From an uncultured Bacillota bacterium (GTDB lineage: Bacteria; Bacillota; Clostridia; Christensenellales; QAND01): 38,441 nucleotides of DNA. The notes beneath the pieces were generated by a model, which was not told the DNA's origin, searched no databases, and saw only the letters and a program-made list of their open reading frames with translations. Each line of letters starts with the position of its first letter. Position 1 is the first letter of the stretch. Below, piece after piece: positions 22,521-31,619 of the stretch. The DNA lies in contig CAJLPK010000009.1 of assembly GCA_905208455.1 (NCBI GenBank), positions 1 to 38,441 of the forward strand, given 5' to 3'. Position numbers and translations under genes: made by a program.

Positions 22521-23411
22521 TTGCGGCACAGGATACGGAAAGCCCCGCACCATGCAAAGCATGGCGTACGGCGGCATTGGTCGTTTGAAAAGTTTTGGCG
22601 CGGACCTCTGCCCAAGGTGATCCTCATCTGCGTTGTGGCCGTATGCCTGCTCACCGTTTTTTTCCGCATGAGCGGCAACAGCGATATCAACGTATTGCCG
22701 GAGATCCGGGAACGGGGCACTGTGCGCATCGGCGTCCTATCAGATGAAATGCCTTTCAGCAAGGTAGAAGACAGCGCCACCGCAACCGGCTTTGAAGCCG
22801 AGCTGGCCGCCTTGATCGGCGAACAGATCTTAGGCGGCCCCGGCGTAGTGTATATGCCTGTCACGGTGAAAAGCGACCTGGCTATGCTGGCCAACGAGGA
22901 GGTCGACCTCTTGATTTCCCGTGTGGAGGTCACCGCCTCCAACCAGGAGTCCTATCAGCTTAGCTCTGTGTATTATCAGGACCCCGTGATGCTGATGACC
23001 AAAAACGGCGCTACGCTGGATCTTTCTTCCTCGGAAACTAAAATCGGCGTCATTCCCAACGCCACCATCAAGCCTATGCTGACCGATTACCTAACTGCCA
23101 ATGGCTATCCGGCCCTTGTGGTGGATGTCTCCAGCTATCCGGATGCCGTGCAAGCGCTGAAGGAAGGAAAGATCCAGGCGTTTTGCGCAGAGCAAAGCGT
23201 GCTTAACCGCTATCTGGCCAATGATCTATCGCTGCAAAATATTCAGATCGGCCATCTTGATTACGCGATCGCTACACGCAACCGCGAACGAGATCTGGCA
23301 AATTTGATTGAAAAAGCGCTGGCGCAGATGAGAGACGACGGCACGCTGGCGCCTTTATACCAAAAATATAGTCTGACCATGCCCGTGGAGCAAACCACGG
23401 AATCTAAATAG
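22521..23411 (+). CDS. Membrane-anchored solute-binding (SBP_bac_3-like) protein
   Basis: A 296-residue protein with a basic, His/Arg-rich cytoplasmic tail (about residues 1-28), one membrane helix (about 32-49, KVILICVVAVCLLTVFF) and an exported periplasmic-binding-protein type II domain. That domain shows LPEIRERGTVRIGVLSDEMPFS and GFEAELAALIGEQI, ending in LIEKALAQMRDDGTLAPLYQKY. This is the amino-acid-binding SBP family, but no permease or ATPase gene is adjacent and the anchor is a helix, not a lipid. It could be a stand-alone sensor. The TTG at 22521 has AAAGGAGGG eight bases upstream. ppa follows after 15 bases. Confidence 0.75.
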   Translation: MRHRIRKAPHHAKHGVRRHWSFEKFWRGPLPKVILICVVAVCLLTVFFRMSGNSDINVLPEIRERGTVRIGVLSDEMPFSKVEDSATATGFEAELAALIGEQILGGPGVVYMPVTVKSDLAMLANEEVDLLISRVEVTASNQESYQLSSVYYQDPVMLMTKNGATLDLSSSETKIGVIPNATIKPMLTDYLTANGYPALVVDVSSYPDAVQALKEGKIQAFCAEQSVLNRYLANDLSLQNIQIGHLDYAIATRNRERDLANLIEKALAQMRDDGTLAPLYQKYSLTMPVEQTTESK

Positions 23412-23426
23412 AAAGGGATTCTCCTG

Positions 23427-23975
23427 ATGAATACAAGGAACCTTCAGTGCCCTTGGCACAATGTAGACCCGGCGCGGGTTACGCCCTCTGAGTTTGTTGC
23501 CATTGTCGAAATCTCTAAGGGCGGAAAAAATAAATATGAATTGGATAAAGAAACAGGGCTGCTGCGGCTAGACCGCGTGCTCTATACCTCGACGCACTAT
23601 CCGGCCAACTATGGCATGATCCCCCTGACCTATGCGGACGACCATGACCCGTTGGATGTGCTCATCCTTTGCCAGGAGCCGCTGGTGCCGATGTGCATGG
23701 TGCCCTGCCGGCCCATTGGCTTGATGACGATGGTGGATGATAACGAGCGGGACGAAAAAATCATTGCCGTACCGGTAAGCGATCCTGCGATGGAGGGCTA
23801 TTCCGAGCTGCACCATCTGCCGCCGCACCATACGGAGGAAATGCAGCATTTCTTTGAGGTATACAAGACCCTGGAGGGCAAAAAAACCGTGGTAGAGGGC
23901 TTTGAAGGCCGCAAGGCTGCCGAGCAGGCCATTGCGCGCTCGCTGGAAGCCTACAAAAAGGAATTTGGCCTGTAG
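23427..23975 (+). CDS. ppa: Inorganic pyrophosphatase, family I
   Basis: A 182-residue soluble enzyme that hydrolyses pyrophosphate to two phosphates, pulling biosynthetic reactions forward. The motifs FVAIVEISKGGKNKYELDKETGLL, THYPANYGMIPLTYADDHDPLDVLI (with the metal-binding aspartates) and DDNERDEKIIAVPV are present. The signature reads DHDPLDV where the usual form is DGDPLDV. Most Clostridia use family II or membrane pyrophosphatases, so a family I enzyme is notable but not unique. It follows the solute-binding-like gene and ends at a terminator shared with thpR. Confidence 0.93.
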   Translation: MNTRNLQCPWHNVDPARVTPSEFVAIVEISKGGKNKYELDKETGLLRLDRVLYTSTHYPANYGMIPLTYADDHDPLDVLILCQEPLVPMCMVPCRPIGLMTMVDDNERDEKIIAVPVSDPAMEGYSELHHLPPHHTEEMQHFFEVYKTLEGKKTVVEGFEGRKAAEQAIARSLEAYKKEFGL

Positions 23976-24125
23976 GGGTAAAGGCTTTTGGCCCCTTTGT
24001 GTAAAATTGGCTGTTGTGCCGCCTTATGCCCAAAAAACTACCCTTACAACAACCCATCGGCATATTCGGGCGGCCAAGGAACGCACCAAAAAAGGAACGG
24101 AGGTATCCGTTCCTTTTCTTTCTTT
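23976..24125. terminator. Convergent gap with bidirectional terminator
   Basis: AAAGGAACGGA (24091-24101) and TCCGTTCCTTT (24106-24116) form an 11-bp stem with A-rich and T-rich flanks. It serves both ppa from the left and the ThpR-like gene from the right. Nothing else is seen in the gap. Confidence 0.88.
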
Positions 24126-24665
24126 TTACCTCATAAAGGGGATCTCCCAAATGCGCTCGTAATCGGGGTATGGGTCCCGGAATACCGTCGGCTGCGACAT
24201 ATACAGCGCCAAATGCGAGAGAAAAAAGGAGTTGCTGCGCACCCGCAGCTTGGGATTGCCAAACCGGCATCCGTGTAAAATGGTGATATTGGGAGCAAAG
24301 GGCTTTAGATCCAAGGCCAGGCCCAGCTCGTCTATACTCCGGCCGATGGCATTTTTCAGGCGGTACAGGCTTTCGGTGTTTCCCCCCAGTTGGGCATATA
24401 CGTTGTCCCCGCCGCTGCGCACCAGCGCACCCACACCTACCACCTGCAGCACCGGAGAGGGCAGCACAGCCAAATCGGTTTCCAGCCGATGGATCAGCGC
24501 CTGCGCATCGTCCTCCGTTACCTCCCCGCCTACCTGAAACAGCATGCGGAAATTCTCTTGGGAGATGGCCCGCCCGCCAATACCAATGCCCAGCAAACGG
24601 CGCTGCAGCTCTGTCAGCGTCTCTATCATGCTGGGCGGCAATTCCAAAGCAAACAACAGCCGCAC
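24126..24665 (-). CDS. ThpR-like 2H phosphoesterase-fold protein lacking both catalytic histidines
   Basis: A 179-residue protein related to RNA 2',3'-cyclic phosphodiesterase (ThpR/LigT). It begins RLLFALELPPSMIETLTELQ and contains ENFRMLFQVGGEV and LKPFAPNITILHGC, the positions of the two HxTx motifs. The first reads RMLF (Arg40 for His) and the second NITI (Asn126 for His). Active members need both histidines, so this copy should be inactive as a phosphodiesterase; RNA or nucleotide binding may remain. The start is GTG with a GGGGTGG ribosome site. It has its own leftward promoter and is divergent from addB. Confidence 0.75.
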   Translation of the reverse strand: MRLLFALELPPSMIETLTELQRRLLGIGIGGRAISQENFRMLFQVGGEVTEDDAQALIHRLETDLAVLPSPVLQVVGVGALVRSGGDNVYAQLGGNTESLYRLKNAIGRSIDELGLALDLKPFAPNITILHGCRFGNPKLRVRSNSFFLSHLALYMSQPTVFRDPYPDYERIWEIPFMR

Positions 24666-24713
24666 AGGCGCTCCACCCCTTTCATGGCAGATCTTTTACG
24701 TTTTTTGCATATT

Positions 24714-24741
24714 ATTATACTATTATATATGACTTTGCCAA
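24714..24741 (-). promoter_or_regulatory. Promoter of the ThpR-like gene
   Basis: On the minus strand TTGGCA (24736-24741), 16 bases, TATAAT (24714-24719). Confidence 0.7.
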
Positions 24742-24774
24742 AAACTTCGAGTGTAAATTCTTAACTGTACGATT

Positions 24775-24803
24775 TTGTACACATTGGCCGCTTATGGTAC
24801 ACT
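24775..24803 (+). promoter_or_regulatory. Promoter of addB-addA
   Basis: TTGTAC (24775-24780), 17 bases, TACACT (24798-24803). Confidence 0.72.
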
Positions 24804-24828
24804 ACCAGTACAAAGGAGGGATGAGCCT

Positions 24829-27800
24829 ATGGCGTTATGGAAAATCTGCGGACGGGCCGGCAGCGGCAAGACCGCCTGGCTGTGCCGGCGCATTGGACAG
24901 GCCATGCGGCAAGGGCAGCCCTCTTATTTGATCGTACCCGATCAATACACGCTGCAGGGCGAACGCGAATTGATGCGCCATTTGCATGCAGAGGGCCTAT
25001 GGCATGCAGAGGTGCTGAGCATCTCCCGGCTCTGCGAACGCGTTCTATCACAAAAGCCATCCTTGTTGAAACCGATGGACCGCAGGGGCGAAGCCATGGC
25101 TGTCAGCAGAATGCTGCTCTCCTTACAGGATGAGCTCTCCGTTTACGGCCGCTATGCCCATTCTCCCCAGTTCGCCGCTACCTTGGCTGGGGAGATCGCA
25201 GAATACAAGCGCTTTGGCATTGCGCCGGAGGCCCTGGCGGAAGCCGGGCAGGCCCGCCCGCATCTGCAGGAGATCGCCAAGGTATACGCGGCCTACCAGG
25301 AGCATTTGGCGGGAGAATATCAGGATTCCGAGGACAAGACCGACCTTTGCATCGATCTAATCGGGCAAACCGGCTTTCTAAAGGAGGCGCTTGTGTGCAT
25401 CGACGGCTTTGAGATGCTGACAAAGCAGGTCTACCGGCTTGTGGAGGCGCTGCTCCGTCAGTGTGCTGACGTCTGCATCTCCTTCCGCCTCGGCTTGGAA
25501 ACGGATGCAGACGCTCCCACCTTTGCCACAGAGCGCAAGCATCTCGCGCGTATCAGCGCCCTGGCAGAGCGCAGCGGCATTGACCAGCATGCGGTATGGC
25601 TGCCCCGCGGCAAGGGCCAAGCCCTGCCCCGCTTTGCACACAGCCCTGCCCTGGCCTATTTGGAATCGCACCTGTTCGCCTACCGGCCTGCTCCTTATGA
25701 AGAGCCTGCACAGGAGATCTCGCTGGTCCATGCCGGCAATCCCTGGCAGGAGGCAGAGGACTGCGCACGCCAAATCTTTGCCCTTGTCAAAGATCATGGC
25801 CTACGGTACAACGACATTGCCGTGGTGTCTTCCGAAATCGAGCTGTACGGCCCGCTGCTGCAGCGCGCCCTCTCCCTCTATGACATTCCGATGTTTTGGG
25901 ATGTAAAGCGGCGGGTCAGCACGCACCCGGCCGCGCAGTATGTATTGCAGGCGCTGCGTGTGGTGCAAAACCGTCGCTTTGCGCGCGATGTGCTTCGTTT
26001 TTTGAAAAGCGGGTATACGTGCCTTTCCCAAGAGCAGTGTGAGCAGATGCAGCGGTGGGCGCGCCGCTTTGGCCTGCGCGCCTTTTCCCCCAAGCCGCCT
26101 GCTTCCATGGAGCCGGAGGAGCAGGAAGCCTACCTTTCCCTTTACCATCTGCTCTTTGACCCGCTGGAAGCGCTGCGAACCTCCCTTTTCAAGGCCCGTA
26201 CCGCCAAACAGCAGGCGGAGGCTTTGGTGCAGTATCTGGAGGAGGATGGGTTTATCGAGCGGCTCCAGGCCACCATCGACGAAACCTATTTGGAAGACCC
26301 GGATACAGCGGCGCAGGCCAGCGAATTTTTTACGCTCTTGGGCGATCTTTTGGCGCAAATCATCCGTGTGCTGGGCGATCAGCCGCTGAGCCCGGGGGAT
26401 TTTGCTACGCTTCTTTCCTCCGGCCTGGCTGCCGAGGAGATCGGGCTGCTGCCCGGCCAAAACGACGCCGTCAACGCCGGCTCGATCCTGCGCAGCAAGA
26501 TGGGCGAAATCAAAGCGCTGTTCGTTTTGGGCCTGTCTGCCGGCAAAGTGCCGGCCGGCACTGCCGAAGCAGGGCTTTTATCGCGCAGCGACCACGCCCT
26601 GCTGGAGGAAAACGGGCTCTGGATGGGCAACAACGAGGCAGAGCGCGCCAGCGAGGAGGAGCTGGCGCTATACAGCGTATTTTGCAAGCCGAGCCATTGG
26701 CTGTCTCTTTCTTATCCGCAAGCAGACCTTGCCGGCAAGCCGCTGCTGCCCTCGCCCTATATCGAGCAGGTCTCACAGCTGTTTCCCTCTGCCGTACACC
26801 GGGCTGCGCAAAGGCCGCAGGAGGTTTCCTCCCCCAAGGCTACGCTGCTGCCGCTGGCGGAGGCGGTACGCCGCGTACAGGAGGGGGATGCGGTAGATCC
26901 CCTCTGGGCCGCAGCCTACCGTGCGCTGGAGCAAATGCACTATCCACAGATAGCCCAGGCCTTGGAGGGGCTTTCTCCCCGTGGGGATGAAATCGGCCCT
27001 GCGCTGGCCCGGGCGCTGTACGCGGACGAAAAGGGCGTATACACGACGCCCATCACCGGGCTGGAGACGCTGGCCCGCTGCCCGTTCCGGCACTTTATGG
27101 AGCGCGGCCTGCGCTTGGCGCCTGCGGACGAATTCGGCAGAACGCCCATTGATGAGGGGAACTATTATCATACCGTGCTGCAGCATTTTCTGCTGCTGTA
27201 CCGCGACCGAACCCTGACCCGCGAACAATGCCGCGCCGCCGTGGACGAGCTCTGCCGTGCCTATGAGGCGCGCGAGTATCTCTCCGGCCCGTATGCCCAG
27301 GATGCCAGGGCGAGCCTGCAGGCGGAAAAGCAGCGCGATTCGCTGTACAAGGCAGCCTGGATGCTCTGCCGTCAAAAGCAAAGCGGGCGGTTTGTGCCGC
27401 AGGACACCGAGACGCCCTGCAGCATCCGTATCCCGCTGCCAAGCGGCGCAGAGGGCGTGGCCAACGGCGTGATCGACCGCATCGACCTAAAACGCGAGGA
27501 AGGGACTGCTTATGTCCGGGTGGTCGACTATAAATCCGGCAGCGTATCCCAGGCAGATCTGACACGCTTTGCCTGCGGCGTCAGCTTACAGCTCCCGCTG
27601 TATTTGCAGATGGCAGCCGAAAAAAAGCAGGCGGCGCCAGGCGCGATGGCGCTCAGCGCTGTACGCGCCGGCGTACGGGAGGATGAGCCGCAGCAGGCGG
27701 AAGAGGATTTTTCCTCCCAAAAGCTCAAGGGCTACTATACCGAGCACGGCATGGAGGACCGCGCGCTTTCCACACAAAGCGCCAGCCGTCTGTTGACAGA

Positions 27801-28029
27801 TGAGCAGATGGCCCAGGTGCTCTCCGATTCGCTTGCCACCACCGCCTCGTTGTTTGAAACGCTGAGCCAGGGACATACCGCGCCCTGCCCTGTCAAGGGG
27901 GCTGTGGACGGGTGCGAATACTGCGCCTTTGCCAATGCCTGCGGGTATCTGGCCGGCGTTACGCCGCACCGCACCGTACGAAAGGCATCCCTTTCCAAGG
28001 AGGAGGACCGCCATGATCCAAACGCCTAA
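24829..28029 (+). CDS. addB: ATP-dependent helicase/nuclease subunit AddB (RexB)
   Basis: A 1066-residue subunit of the AddAB helicase-nuclease, which resects double-strand breaks up to Chi for RecA loading. A Walker A motif, GRAGSGKT, lies at residues 8-15. The rest of the helicase-like core is degenerate, as usual for AddB. The C-terminal nuclease contains VVDYKSGS. The iron-sulfur staple is seen as Cys751 (ARCPFRHF) and Cys1029, Cys1032 and Cys1038 (CEYCAFANAC). The ATG at 24829 has AAAGGAGGG eight bases upstream. It overlaps addA by 17 bases. The length is slightly less than Bacillus AddB (about 1166). Confidence 0.95.
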   Translation: MALWKICGRAGSGKTAWLCRRIGQAMRQGQPSYLIVPDQYTLQGERELMRHLHAEGLWHAEVLSISRLCERVLSQKPSLLKPMDRRGEAMAVSRMLLSLQDELSVYGRYAHSPQFAATLAGEIAEYKRFGIAPEALAEAGQARPHLQEIAKVYAAYQEHLAGEYQDSEDKTDLCIDLIGQTGFLKEALVCIDGFEMLTKQVYRLVEALLRQCADVCISFRLGLETDADAPTFATERKHLARISALAERSGIDQHAVWLPRGKGQALPRFAHSPALAYLESHLFAYRPAPYEEPAQEISLVHAGNPWQEAEDCARQIFALVKDHGLRYNDIAVVSSEIELYGPLLQRALSLYDIPMFWDVKRRVSTHPAAQYVLQALRVVQNRRFARDVLRFLKSGYTCLSQEQCEQMQRWARRFGLRAFSPKPPASMEPEEQEAYLSLYHLLFDPLEALRTSLFKARTAKQQAEALVQYLEEDGFIERLQATIDETYLEDPDTAAQASEFFTLLGDLLAQIIRVLGDQPLSPGDFATLLSSGLAAEEIGLLPGQNDAVNAGSILRSKMGEIKALFVLGLSAGKVPAGTAEAGLLSRSDHALLEENGLWMGNNEAERASEEELALYSVFCKPSHWLSLSYPQADLAGKPLLPSPYIEQVSQLFPSAVHRAAQRPQEVSSPKATLLPLAEAVRRVQEGDAVDPLWAAAYRALEQMHYPQIAQALEGLSPRGDEIGPALARALYADEKGVYTTPITGLETLARCPFRHFMERGLRLAPADEFGRTPIDEGNYYHTVLQHFLLLYRDRTLTREQCRAAVDELCRAYEAREYLSGPYAQDARASLQAEKQRDSLYKAAWMLCRQKQSGRFVPQDTETPCSIRIPLPSGAEGVANGVIDRIDLKREEGTAYVRVVDYKSGSVSQADLTRFACGVSLQLPLYLQMAAEKKQAAPGAMALSAVRAGVREDEPQQAEEDFSSQKLKGYYTEHGMEDRALSTQSASRLLTDEQMAQVLSDSLATTASLFETLSQGHTAPCPVKGAVDGCEYCAFANACGYLAGVTPHRTVRKASLSKEEDRHDPNA

Positions 28030-31000
28030 TGCCGCGCAGAAAAGAGCGCTGGATATACAGACGCCCCGCGACCTCATCGTATCCGCCGCCGCCGGCTCCG
28101 GGAAAACCGCCGTGATGGTGGACCGTGCCGTGCGCCTGATTGAAGCGGGTATGCCGATCCAAAAGCTGCTTATGACTACCTTTACCAACGCCGCCGCCGC
28201 GGAAATGAAGCAGCGGCTTGCCAAAGAGCTATTGGACCGCGCTGATCACTGTGCGCCCGAAACGGCGCGCCACCTGCGCAGCCAGGCGCTGCTGGTACAC
28301 AGCGCCGATATCTGCACCATCGACTCGTTTTGCATCCAACTGGCGCGGCGTTACTTTTATTTGGTGGATCTGGACCCTCTGTTCGGCCTGCTGGATGAGT
28401 CTGCCGGGCTGGTGCTGCGTGCCACCGCGCTGGAGGATGTGCTCAACGATGGGTTCTCCTTGCCGCCGGGCGGGGAACGGGATGCATTTCTGCATACGCT
28501 CAAAGCGCTTTGCTACGGCAAGGAAGAGGAGGTAAAGCAGCTTATTCTCCAGGTGCACGAGTATAAGCAGACCCTGCCGGATGGGCAGGCCTGGCTGGAA
28601 AAAGCGCGCGCCCACTATGCCGACGACGCTGTGATCCAGTCGGATTTTACCGCCTATTGCGCACCCCTCGCAGAGGAGCTGGCCCATGTATCGGCGGAGA
28701 TGGCGCAGCTTATCCATGTATTGGAAACAGGATGCCGGCACAAAAAAAAGGAAGAGATCCTTTTTCCCTGGCAGGAGAACCTCTCCCTGCTCGCAAAGCT
28801 GGGCGAAATGGTGCCCGGCCCCGAATCGGCCGATCTATACAAACATCTGCAAACCAAAAAGGATGCGCGCATCAAAAAGAGCTTGGCCGCGGAGGACAAC
28901 GAGCAGTTCGATTTATTGCATAAGCGTATCAAGAGCCGTTTGACGCAGCTGCAAAAACACCCAGCCTACCGCCTTGGCTTTTCCGGCTTTTGTGAGATGG
29001 CGCATGCGTGCATGCCTGTATTCGACGGGCTGTGCGCTCTGGTGTCCGCCTTTGAGCACACCTATACCGAGGCCAAAAAACAGGCGAACGCCTGGGATTT
29101 TTCCGACATCTCCCAAGCGGCGCTGCGCATTTTGTGCCATCCGCAGGCGCAACAGGAAACAAGCGCGCTCTACGACGCCGTATTCATCGACGAGGTACAG
29201 GATACCAACGAATTGCAGGATGCCATTCTTTCCCTCATCGCCCGCCCCAGAACCTCCTTCCGGGTCGGCGACGTAAAGCAAAGCATCTACCATTTCCGCC
29301 ATACCGACCCCTCTTTGTTTCTGGCGCGCTATCATCAATACAGTCCGGAGGACAGCGCAGCGCAGGTGCGCATCGACCTTAAGGAAAACTATCGTTCCTG
29401 CGCCAATGTGCTGCACGGGGTCAACTGGGTGATGCAGCGCTGTATGCAGCCGCCGGTGTCGGATGTCGCCTATGACGACAGCCAGGCGTTGGTGCCGGGA
29501 CGCAAAGAAGAAGGGCCACCCATACACCTGCATTTGCTTATGAAGGAACGGCAGGCAGGCGGCGAGGAACAGCCGGACGCAGAGGCCCAGGCGTCGGAAG
29601 CCCGCAGCGTCGCCCAGGCGCGGGTGGCAGCCCGGGAGATCCGGCGCTTGCTGGGCCAGACCTTTTTGGATAAAGGCGTAGAGCGTCCCTATACCCTTTC
29701 GGATATCGTCGTGCTGGTGCAGACGCGCACCCACGTCTCGCTTTTTCTGCAAACCCTGTTGGAGGAAGGCATTGAAGCGGTTTCGGATGCTTCTGCGGAA
29801 ATTTTGACCACGCAGGAGTGCGGCGCTCTGGTTCAGGTCCTGCGCGTGGTAGACAGCTTACAGGACGACATTGATTTCGTAACGGCGCTGCGCAGCCCCG
29901 CAGGGCAATGCACCGCAGCGGACCTGGCCCGCATCCGCCTGTATCAAAAAGAGCAGCAGCGGCTGGGCACGCTGCCGGACCAGTGCGAATTTTTCCAGGC
30001 GGCCCGTCATCTTTCCGCGCATGGCGAGGGCCCTACCGCCGACCGTTTGCGCCGGTTTTTTGAGCGCATCGAGCGGTACCGGCGATATGCGCACCGCCAC
30101 AGCGTAGACGCGCTTTTGCTCTATGTGTATGACGACTGCAACGCCTTAGCCTATTACGGCGTGCAGCCGGATGGGGCGCAGAAAACGGAGAACCTCATCG
30201 CCCTCTGGCAGCGGGCCCAGGGCTTTGCGCAGTCCGGCGACGGGTCGCTGTACGGGTTTTTGCAGATGCTGGATACCACCACCCGCCTGGGCGGCAAAGA
30301 GCCGCCTGCCCTGCCCACCGGCGGCGATTTTGTGCGCGTGATGACCATGCACACCAGCAAGGGGCTGGAGTTTCCCGCCGTGATCCTGCCCTTCCTGGAG
30401 CAGGGCTTATCACGCAGCCATGACGCCTCCCTGCCGCTCTCCAAAACATACGGCATCGGGCTGTGGCATTTTCATCAGCGTTCCCTGAGCAAGCAGCAAA
30501 CCCTATGCTACGCGCTCAGCCAGGCGGAAAAACAGCGGGCAGAAACCGCAGAGCGCATGCGGCTTTGCTATGTCGCGATGACGCGCGCCAAGGAATCGCT
30601 GATCCTCATCGGACAGGGCAGTGCCCAGCAGCTTGCCGCTGCCTGTGAAAAGCCGCCCATGCAGGCGAAAAGCATGCTGGAATGGATATTGCCTGCCGTG
30701 GCCCTTCACCCCGACGGCAGCGCGCTGCGGGAGCGGTTTTCCCTTCCCTTGCCCGCGCAGGCAGCGCCCGGCGCCTGGCAGGTCTCCTTCCACACCGTAC
30801 AGCCGGAAGCAGAGCAAATGTATCAACCCAAGGGGAATTGGCAACGATTTGTAGAAGGAGCCGATGCTTCTGATCCCCGGTATGCCGACGCTTTGGCCGC
30901 CTTGCATTACCAGTATCCCTTCCGCGCGGCCGCAGCGCCTGCCAAAATCGCCGCTTCCCAGCTGGCAGATCTATCCCGCCAGGCACAAGCGCCTGCCCTT

Positions 31001-31561
31001 TCCTGGCCCGCTTGGGATTCCGTCGCGGAAAAAGCGCCCGACGCGGCGCAGCGCGGCACCTATATGCACGAGGCCATGCAAAAAATCGACCTGGCGCGGG
31101 CCAAAACTCTGGAAGGCATGCAGGCCCAGCTCCAAGCCTGGCTTTCCGATGGCTCACTGACCCAGGCCCAGGCGGAGGCGCTGGATCTTTCCCTCATCGT
31201 GCGCTTTGCCAATTCTCCGCTGGCCGGCCGCATCCTATCCGCCCGCCAGGTATTGCGGGAGCAGCCCTTTGTCGTACGCATCCCCGCCCGGCTCATTTCA
31301 CCGGAATACCCATCCGAGGAGACGACGCTTTTGCAGGGAATTCTGGACTTGGCCTTTGAAGAGGAGGACGGCTGGGTCTTGGTGGATTACAAGACCGACC
31401 GTATCCCTCCCGAAGGGGCGCAGGCCTTGGCCCTTCGTTACCAAGGGCAGCTGTATGCCTACCGCCTGGCGCTCTCACATCTGACAGGGCGGCCCGTCAA
31501 GCAGGCGCTGCTGGTGCTGCTCCGCACCGGCGAAAGCATTGAGATTGCGGCAGACGATTGA
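28013..31561 (+). CDS. addA: ATP-dependent helicase/nuclease subunit AddA
   Basis: A 1182-residue UvrD-type 3'-5' helicase fused to a RecB-type nuclease. Helicase motifs in order are SAAAGSGKTAVMVDRA (Walker A, about residues 24-39), TFTNAAAAEMKQRL, FIDEVQDTNELQDA (Walker B), GDVKQSIYHFR, VMTMHTSKGLEFPAV and YVAMTRAKESLIL. The nuclease has GILDLAFEEEDG (Asp1112) and VLVDYKTDR (Asp1125, Lys1127), as in active RecB nucleases. The ATG at 28013 has AAGGAGGAGG upstream and overlaps addB. With AddB it replaces RecBCD in Bacillota. Confidence 0.96.
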   Translation: MIQTPNAAQKRALDIQTPRDLIVSAAAGSGKTAVMVDRAVRLIEAGMPIQKLLMTTFTNAAAAEMKQRLAKELLDRADHCAPETARHLRSQALLVHSADICTIDSFCIQLARRYFYLVDLDPLFGLLDESAGLVLRATALEDVLNDGFSLPPGGERDAFLHTLKALCYGKEEEVKQLILQVHEYKQTLPDGQAWLEKARAHYADDAVIQSDFTAYCAPLAEELAHVSAEMAQLIHVLETGCRHKKKEEILFPWQENLSLLAKLGEMVPGPESADLYKHLQTKKDARIKKSLAAEDNEQFDLLHKRIKSRLTQLQKHPAYRLGFSGFCEMAHACMPVFDGLCALVSAFEHTYTEAKKQANAWDFSDISQAALRILCHPQAQQETSALYDAVFIDEVQDTNELQDAILSLIARPRTSFRVGDVKQSIYHFRHTDPSLFLARYHQYSPEDSAAQVRIDLKENYRSCANVLHGVNWVMQRCMQPPVSDVAYDDSQALVPGRKEEGPPIHLHLLMKERQAGGEEQPDAEAQASEARSVAQARVAAREIRRLLGQTFLDKGVERPYTLSDIVVLVQTRTHVSLFLQTLLEEGIEAVSDASAEILTTQECGALVQVLRVVDSLQDDIDFVTALRSPAGQCTAADLARIRLYQKEQQRLGTLPDQCEFFQAARHLSAHGEGPTADRLRRFFERIERYRRYAHRHSVDALLLYVYDDCNALAYYGVQPDGAQKTENLIALWQRAQGFAQSGDGSLYGFLQMLDTTTRLGGKEPPALPTGGDFVRVMTMHTSKGLEFPAVILPFLEQGLSRSHDASLPLSKTYGIGLWHFHQRSLSKQQTLCYALSQAEKQRAETAERMRLCYVAMTRAKESLILIGQGSAQQLAAACEKPPMQAKSMLEWILPAVALHPDGSALRERFSLPLPAQAAPGAWQVSFHTVQPEAEQMYQPKGNWQRFVEGADASDPRYADALAALHYQYPFRAAAAPAKIAASQLADLSRQAQAPALSWPAWDSVAEKAPDAAQRGTYMHEAMQKIDLARAKTLEGMQAQLQAWLSDGSLTQAQAEALDLSLIVRFANSPLAGRILSARQVLREQPFVVRIPARLISPEYPSEETTLLQGILDLAFEEEDGWVLVDYKTDRIPPEGAQALALRYQGQLYAYRLALSHLTGRPVKQALLVLLRTGESIEIAADD

Positions 31562-31587
31562 CTTTTAGAAATGTAGGTGCTTATAAT
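31558..31587 (+). promoter_or_regulatory. Promoter of the cotH-VTC-DUF4956 operon
   Basis: TTGACT (31558-31563), 18 bases, TATAAT (31582-31587). The -35 box overlaps the addA stop codon, so the downstream operon has its own strong start. Confidence 0.85.
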
Positions 31588-31619
31588 AAACAAAGTCCAA
31601 AAAACTGCGGAGGTATGTT

